Shown: positions 61,389 through 64,000 of the stretch, piece by piece
Numbering within the stretch: the stretch's first letter is position 1
How the letters are laid out: the number at the start of each line of letters is the position of its first letter
Source: Cellulomonas sp. C5510
GTDB lineage: Bacteria; Actinomycetota; Actinomycetes; Actinomycetales; Cellulomonadaceae
Assembly (NCBI RefSeq): GCF_019797765.1
Contig: NZ_CP081862.1
Coordinates: 1,488,001 to 1,552,000, forward strand
Direction of reading: 5' to 3'
Length of the DNA stretch: 64,000 nucleotides
The notes under the pieces: generated by a model
Seen by the model: only the letters and a program-made list of their open reading frames with translations
The model's database searches: none
What the model was told of the DNA's origin: nothing
Program-made: the position numbers and the translations under genes

Positions 61389-61781
61389 GCGGATGAGCTG
61401 GCCAGGCGGCCGCGTCGAGCCGGAAGGCTCGCCGAGGAACGTCCGGGCTCCACAGGGCAGGGTGGTGGGTAACACCCACCCGGGGTGACCCGCGGGACAG
61501 TGCCACAGAGAACAGACCGCCCCCGCACGACCTCCGGGCCGTGAGGGGGTAAGGGTGAAACGGTGGTGTAAGAGACCACCAGCGTGCCGGGTGACCGGCA
61601 CGGCTCGGTAAACCCCACCCGGAGCAAGGCCAGACAGGGAGCGTTCGAGGGCTGCCCGCCCGAGCTCCCGGGTAGGCCGCTGGAGGCGCACGGCGACGTG
61701 CGTCGTAGATGGATGGCCGCCACCCGTGCGGGGGCAACCGCGCACGGGGACAGAACCCGGCGTACCGGCCAGCTCATCCGC
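61389..61781 (+). ncRNA. rnpB: RNase P RNA, bacterial type A
   Basis: This catalytic RNA trims tRNA 5' ends. The ends pair (GCGGATGAGCTGGCC at 61389 onward with GGCCAGCTCATCCGC ending at 61781). Conserved elements appear in order: GAGGAACGTCCGGGCTCCAC (P4 side and CR I), ACAGAGAACAGACCGCC (CR II/III), AAGGGTGAAACGGTGG, GTAAGAGACCACCAG, GGTAAACCCCACCCGGAGCA, and the 3' ACAGAACCCGGCGTACCGG. A TAGGCT -10 lies at 61377-61382. The exact 3' end may be a few bases off. Confidence 0.95.
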
Positions 61782-61791
61782 ACTTCATGGC

Positions 61792-61875
61792 ACCTGACCA
61801 GCGCAAACACTCGCCAGGCGCTGGCTTGGGGGCCGAATGGAGGCTCGCGGCTTACCAGCCCTGACCAGGGCAAAC
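61792..61875. repeat. Imperfect direct repeat after rnpB
   Basis: ACCTGACCAGCGCAAAC at 61792-61808 recurs as CCCTGACCAGGGCAAAC at 61859-61875 (15 of 17 identical), between rnpB and the first gene with a phage-like look. It could be regulatory or an eroded attachment site; the second half of any element lies outside the window. Confidence 0.35.
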
Positions 61876-61916
61876 GCGGATCGACCGGAACGCAGAGCCC
61901 CCAGGGAGCCCCCAAC

Positions 61917-62162
61917 GTGGACACCCCGCAACAGCCCCGCCGCACCCCGGAGCAAGTCGCCGCCGCGGCAGCAGCGATGGACCGCGCCCTCGCCGCCGGC
62001 CTCCCGCCCGATGTGCTCGGGACGATGCTCTCGGCGCGCGCGGCATGGTGGGGCCACGCCGACTGGCCGGCCCACGACGACCTCGCGCGCGTACTCGCGC
62101 ACCCCGCGTCCCGGGCGGTCGACGAGCTGCTCTGGCAGGCGATCAGGCGCCGGATCCGCTGA
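61917..62162 (+). CDS. Small hypothetical protein downstream of rnpB
   Basis: No family recognised. The 81-residue Ala-rich helical product contains RTPEQVAAAAAAMDRALAAG, VLGTMLSARAAWWGHADWP and HPASRAVDELLWQAIRRRIR. GTG 61917 has GGGAG upstream; the frame is open back into rnpB but that cannot be coding. Its end overlaps the end of the convergent gene by 20 bases. Small helical proteins like this are common at prophage edges. Confidence 0.5.
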   Translation: MDTPQQPRRTPEQVAAAAAAMDRALAAGLPPDVLGTMLSARAAWWGHADWPAHDDLARVLAHPASRAVDELLWQAIRRRIR

Positions 62163-62553
62163 CGTCCCGGCGCCGGACGTCCGCCGCCGGAAGCCAGACG
62201 GCGCCGGTCATGACGCGCAGGTCCCCGATGCGCACGCGGACGACGGCGCCGGGGCCGGCGCCCCACCACTCGACGGCGACGGTGTCGAGCTGCTCATCGC
62301 CGGTGGCCCACCGCAGGGTCACGGAGACGGGGATGGGGTCGTCGACGTCGTGGTGCGTGCCGCGGGGGACCGGGCGCGCGTTGAGCAGGGGGACGGCGGC
62401 GCGCACGCGCGCCATGCCGCCGGGGGTGGTCTGCGTGAGGTCCACCCCGGCATCGTGCGCCGGGGGGCTGACACGCTGCGGCAGTGCAGGCCACCACTCC
62501 GTGGCGGGGTCGGCGGTGCGCCATGCCTCGTCCGGCCGGTCGTCGCGATCCAT
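62143..62553 (-). CDS. Hypothetical protein, probably prophage-associated
   Basis: No family recognised. The 136-residue soluble product (DEAWRTADPATEWWPALPQR, SVTLRWATGDEQLDTVAVEW, VVRVRIGDLRVMTGAVWLPA) has a beta-strand pattern with several tryptophans. The ATG at 62553 is the likely start; an extra 16 codons upstream are in frame but poor. It is divergent from the promoter-leader unit of the NYN gene and convergent with the small protein before it. Confidence 0.5.
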   Translation of the reverse strand: MDRDDRPDEAWRTADPATEWWPALPQRVSPPAHDAGVDLTQTTPGGMARVRAAVPLLNARPVPRGTHHDVDDPIPVSVTLRWATGDEQLDTVAVEWWGAGPGAVVRVRIGDLRVMTGAVWLPAADVRRRDVSGSGA

Positions 62554-62594
62554 GCGGTCAGCCTGGCAGGCTCGACGATCGAATCTCGACTGCC

Positions 62595-62623
62595 TTGGCA
62601 TCGAACGTGTGTTCCACTAGGGT
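62595..62623 (+). promoter_or_regulatory. Promoter of the NYN-domain gene
   Basis: TTGGCA at 62595-62600 and TAGGGT at 62618-62623 with a 17-base spacer form a good housekeeping promoter 134 bases before the NYN start. The leader it produces contains a 21-codon ORF and a terminator. Confidence 0.65.
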
Positions 62624-62639
62624 TGAGCGCTTCGCCCGT

Positions 62640-62705
62640 ATGGCGGACATCACGTCCCTCGAGTGTTGCGTTCACGCAACACGGTGCCCTACCTTCGAGC
62701 CATAG
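62640..62705 (+). CDS. 21-residue leader peptide with cysteine codons
   Basis: An ATG at 62640 opens a 21-codon frame (MADITSLECCVHATRCPTFE plus Pro) ending TAG, between the NYN promoter and a U-tract terminator. Three cysteine codons and a small hairpin (GTGTTGCG/CGCAACAC, 62664-62683) fall within it. No strong binding site precedes the ATG, though an mRNA starting close to it could be translated. A leader peptide controlling attenuation is one reading; a chance frame in a small RNA is the other. Confidence 0.35.
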   Translation: MADITSLECCVHATRCPTFEP

Positions 62706-62707
62706 CT

Positions 62708-62743
62708 CCCCACCGTCCTCCGGGCCTGGTGGGGCTTTTTCTT
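62708..62743 (+). terminator. Intrinsic terminator with U-tract before the NYN gene
   Basis: CCCCACC (62708-62714) pairs with GGTGGGG (62728-62734), followed by CTTTTTCTT, the only classical U-tract terminator seen in the window. It lies only 14 bases before the NYN start and about 85 bases after its promoter, so transcripts must read through it to express the gene. Confidence 0.75.
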
Positions 62744-62756
62744 ACCTGGGGGCGCC

Positions 62757-63356
62757 GTGACGGAGCGGGTACACCTTTTCGTGGACTACCAGAACGTCCA
62801 TCTATCGGTCGGCGAGGCGTTCGCCCCACCTGGCACCCCGCCTCACACGACCCTCATCCACCCGGGGCGCTTCGGCGACGCACTGATGGGCCGCCGCGCC
62901 GCGAAAGGGCTCGGAGGGACGCTCGAACAGATCCACGTGTACCGCGGCCAGCCGAGCTCTGACCGCGAGGTCGAGCAGGCCGCCCGGAACAAAGCACAGT
63001 CGGCGGAGTGGTCCCGAGATCCCCGCGTCCGGATGTACAACAGGCCGCTCAGGTACCCACGCGACTGGCCGAGGACACGAGCGAGGGAGAAGGGCGTTGA
63101 CGTTCGCCTCGCGATCGACTTTGTGCGTGCCGCGATCGACAAGTCCGCGGACGTTCTCATCCTCGCCTCCCGCGACACGGACCTCATGCCCGCGATCGAG
63201 ACGGCGCTAGACCTTGGTCACGCGCGCGTGGAGGTGTTCACGTGGCAGGGGTGCAGCCGGCTGCGTCTCGGTCGCGAGTACAGCGCACGAGCGCTCTGGT
63301 GCACCTTCATGCAGGGCTCGGACTACGTGGCGTCGAAGGACCCGAAGCAGTACTGA
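62757..63356 (+). CDS. NYN-domain (PIN-like) ribonuclease
   Basis: The 199-residue product has the NYN/LabA-type nuclease fold: HLFVDYQNVHLSVGEAF (first acidic residue), VYRGQPSSDREVEQAARNKAQ, GVDVRLAIDFVRAAIDKSA and LILASRDTDLMPAIETALD (further metal-binding aspartates), AGLELL-type core replaced by GHARVEVFTW. Such proteins cut RNA and occur in phages and defence islands. GTG 62757 has GGGGG upstream. A terminator directly before it suggests conditional expression, fitting a gene whose product would be harmful. Base composition is lower in GC than in the flanking core genes. Confidence 0.85.
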   Translation: MTERVHLFVDYQNVHLSVGEAFAPPGTPPHTTLIHPGRFGDALMGRRAAKGLGGTLEQIHVYRGQPSSDREVEQAARNKAQSAEWSRDPRVRMYNRPLRYPRDWPRTRAREKGVDVRLAIDFVRAAIDKSADVLILASRDTDLMPAIETALDLGHARVEVFTWQGCSRLRLGREYSARALWCTFMQGSDYVASKDPKQY

Positions 63357-63383
63357 CACCGTGGGAAGGACGTCGACGACGCA

Positions 63384-63485
63384 TCACGGGGCCCGCTGCG
63401 GCTCCGGCTCCCATGCGGGGTCGCAGCACTCGGCCGCGGCGAGCTTCGACGGCCAGTTACGGCCGCAGGCCTTGCAGGGGTGCAT
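63384..63485 (-). CDS. 33-residue Cys-rich phage-type protein
   Basis: A 33-residue product starts MHPCKACGRNWPSKLAAAEC and has CxxC plus CC ligands, a single zinc-site pattern typical of tiny actinophage proteins next to lysis genes. Its ATG overlaps the stop of the holin-like gene (TGATG), so it is translated by coupling. Too short for ordinary gene callers. Function unknown. Confidence 0.6.
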   Translation of the reverse strand: MHPCKACGRNWPSKLAAAECCDPAWEPEPQRAP

Positions 63486-63874
63486 CAGTCGGCCGTCTCG
63501 GGGAGCCTCGCGAGCAGCGTGCGGATGATCGTGGTCGCCACCGCACCGGCGACCGTCACTCCGAGCTCGCGCCACCCGACGTCCTGCAGAAGCACGACCG
63601 ACCCCAGGACGGGCGCAGCGACCTGGCCGGCGGTCTTCGCGGCCCGGGACAGCACAGCCCGCCACAGCGGCACGTGCGCGTCGTTGAGCTCGGGGAGCCC
63701 GGCGAGGGACGTCGTGAGCGACACGAGCGCCGCGAGGACGGTCACGGACCCCACGTACAGGACCGTGACGTCCCCGGCGATCAGCAGCGCCGCGAGCGGC
63801 AGGAGCGCGGCCAGGGCGGTGTACGTGGCACGCTGGCCGGCGGCCACCCACCACGCACGGGTCAGGATCAGCAT
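63485..63874 (-). CDS. Holin-like small membrane protein
   Basis: The 129-residue product has two or three membrane helices (LAALLPLAALLIAGDVTVLYVGSV, LAALVSLTTSLAGLP, and a C-terminal ELGVTVAGAVATTIIRTLLA) and starts MLILTRAWWVAAGQRATYTA, the form of actinophage holins that begin with a TRxWW/TRxFW segment. A holin would permeabilise the membrane at lysis. ATG 63874 has GAGAGG at good spacing; a GTG at 63883 is in frame but too close to that site. It is coupled on both sides with small genes. Confidence 0.75.
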   Translation of the reverse strand: MLILTRAWWVAAGQRATYTALAALLPLAALLIAGDVTVLYVGSVTVLAALVSLTTSLAGLPELNDAHVPLWRAVLSRAAKTAGQVAAPVLGSVVLLQDVGWRELGVTVAGAVATTIIRTLLARLPETAD

Positions 63875-63879
63875 CGATG

Positions 63880-64000
63880 TCACCTCTCGGTTCGGGACGG
63901 GACGGGCTGGCCTACGGCGATGAGCGCCTGGATCAGGACGGCGTTGTGGGCTTCGGAGTCGTCGCGCTCGAGGCGCATCCGGTCGCGTTCGGCGCGGGCG
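63880..64000 (-). CDS. C-terminal end of a phage-like small protein (partial)
   Basis: Only the last 39 codons are inside the window (ends ERDRMRLERDDSEAHNAVLI, QALIAVGQPVPSRTER). The sequence is charged and helical, a coiled-coil look common in small phage proteins just before holin genes. The start lies beyond the right edge. Confidence 0.5.
   Translation of the reverse strand, partial: ARAERDRMRLERDDSEAHNAVLIQALIAVGQPVPSRTER

Noticed and set aside
61584..61916. Coding sequence within the 3' half of rnpB
   Set aside because: The frame continues the downstream small gene backwards through the RNase P RNA, which is clearly structural RNA.

Overview
The window is very GC-rich, dense actinobacterial DNA with many GTG starts, 4-base GTGA/ATGA overlaps and leaderless-looking starts. 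The gene set (DUF3145, aceE next to DUF3052 and AhpE, a fabD-fabH-acpP-fabF cluster behind a PucR-type regulator, a PASTA kinase, LAxTG-type anchors) fits a Cellulomonas-like member of the Micrococcales. The genus is an inference from gene content; no 16S rRNA is present.

Layout. 1-8.3 kb: a membrane-anchored coiled-coil protein, a large surface protein with an LAVTG anchor, a KdpD/KdpE pair without kdpFABC, and a cyclic-di-GMP-I riboswitch in front of a BldC-like regulator. 8.4-12.1 kb (minus strand): a YhgE/Pip membrane protein, a degenerate ABC ATPase and a TetR repressor, with a perfect palindromic operator at the promoter end. 12.2-17.8 kb: peptide deformylase, DUF3145, a CehA/McbA-type hydrolase, and an extracytosolic flavinylation cassette (FMN-binding lipoprotein, ApbE, membrane flavoreductase). 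17.8-19.7 kb: two coupled membrane proteins behind a 21-codon leader ORF. 20-25.3 kb: the type II fatty acid synthesis cluster and its PucR-type regulator. 25.4-30.4 kb: a small conserved protein, aceE, DUF3052, AhpE and tRNA-Val.

30.4-36.9 kb looks acquired: an IS3 remnant beside tRNA-Val, then a class III lanthipeptide locus (44-residue precursor, LanKC, LuxR-type response regulator, histidine kinase) with a divergent TetR regulator. No lanthipeptide exporter is present.

37-53.5 kb is one large all-plus-strand locus that begins with a tandem PHO box. It encodes PstC, PstA, a membrane-anchored PstS-like protein, a large anchored secreted protein, a second secreted solute-binding-like protein, a WxL-domain protein, a DUF916-type WxL-interacting protein, an Ig-like anchored protein, a sortase-fold protein lacking its catalytic residues, PstB, a PASTA kinase and a lytic transglycosylase. 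It reads as a phosphate-starvation-inducible uptake and cell-surface remodelling system and is, with the lanthipeptide, the most interesting part of the window.

53.5-61.8 kb returns to core genes: LiaF-like protein, SRAP, alcohol dehydrogenase, Nif3, a zinc-ribbon-family protein that lost its ribbon, a histidine phosphatase lacking the usual RNase H half, YaaA and rnpB. From about 61.8 kb to the right edge the genes look like a prophage end: NYN nuclease behind a promoter-leader peptide-terminator unit, a 33-residue Cys-rich protein and a holin-like protein.
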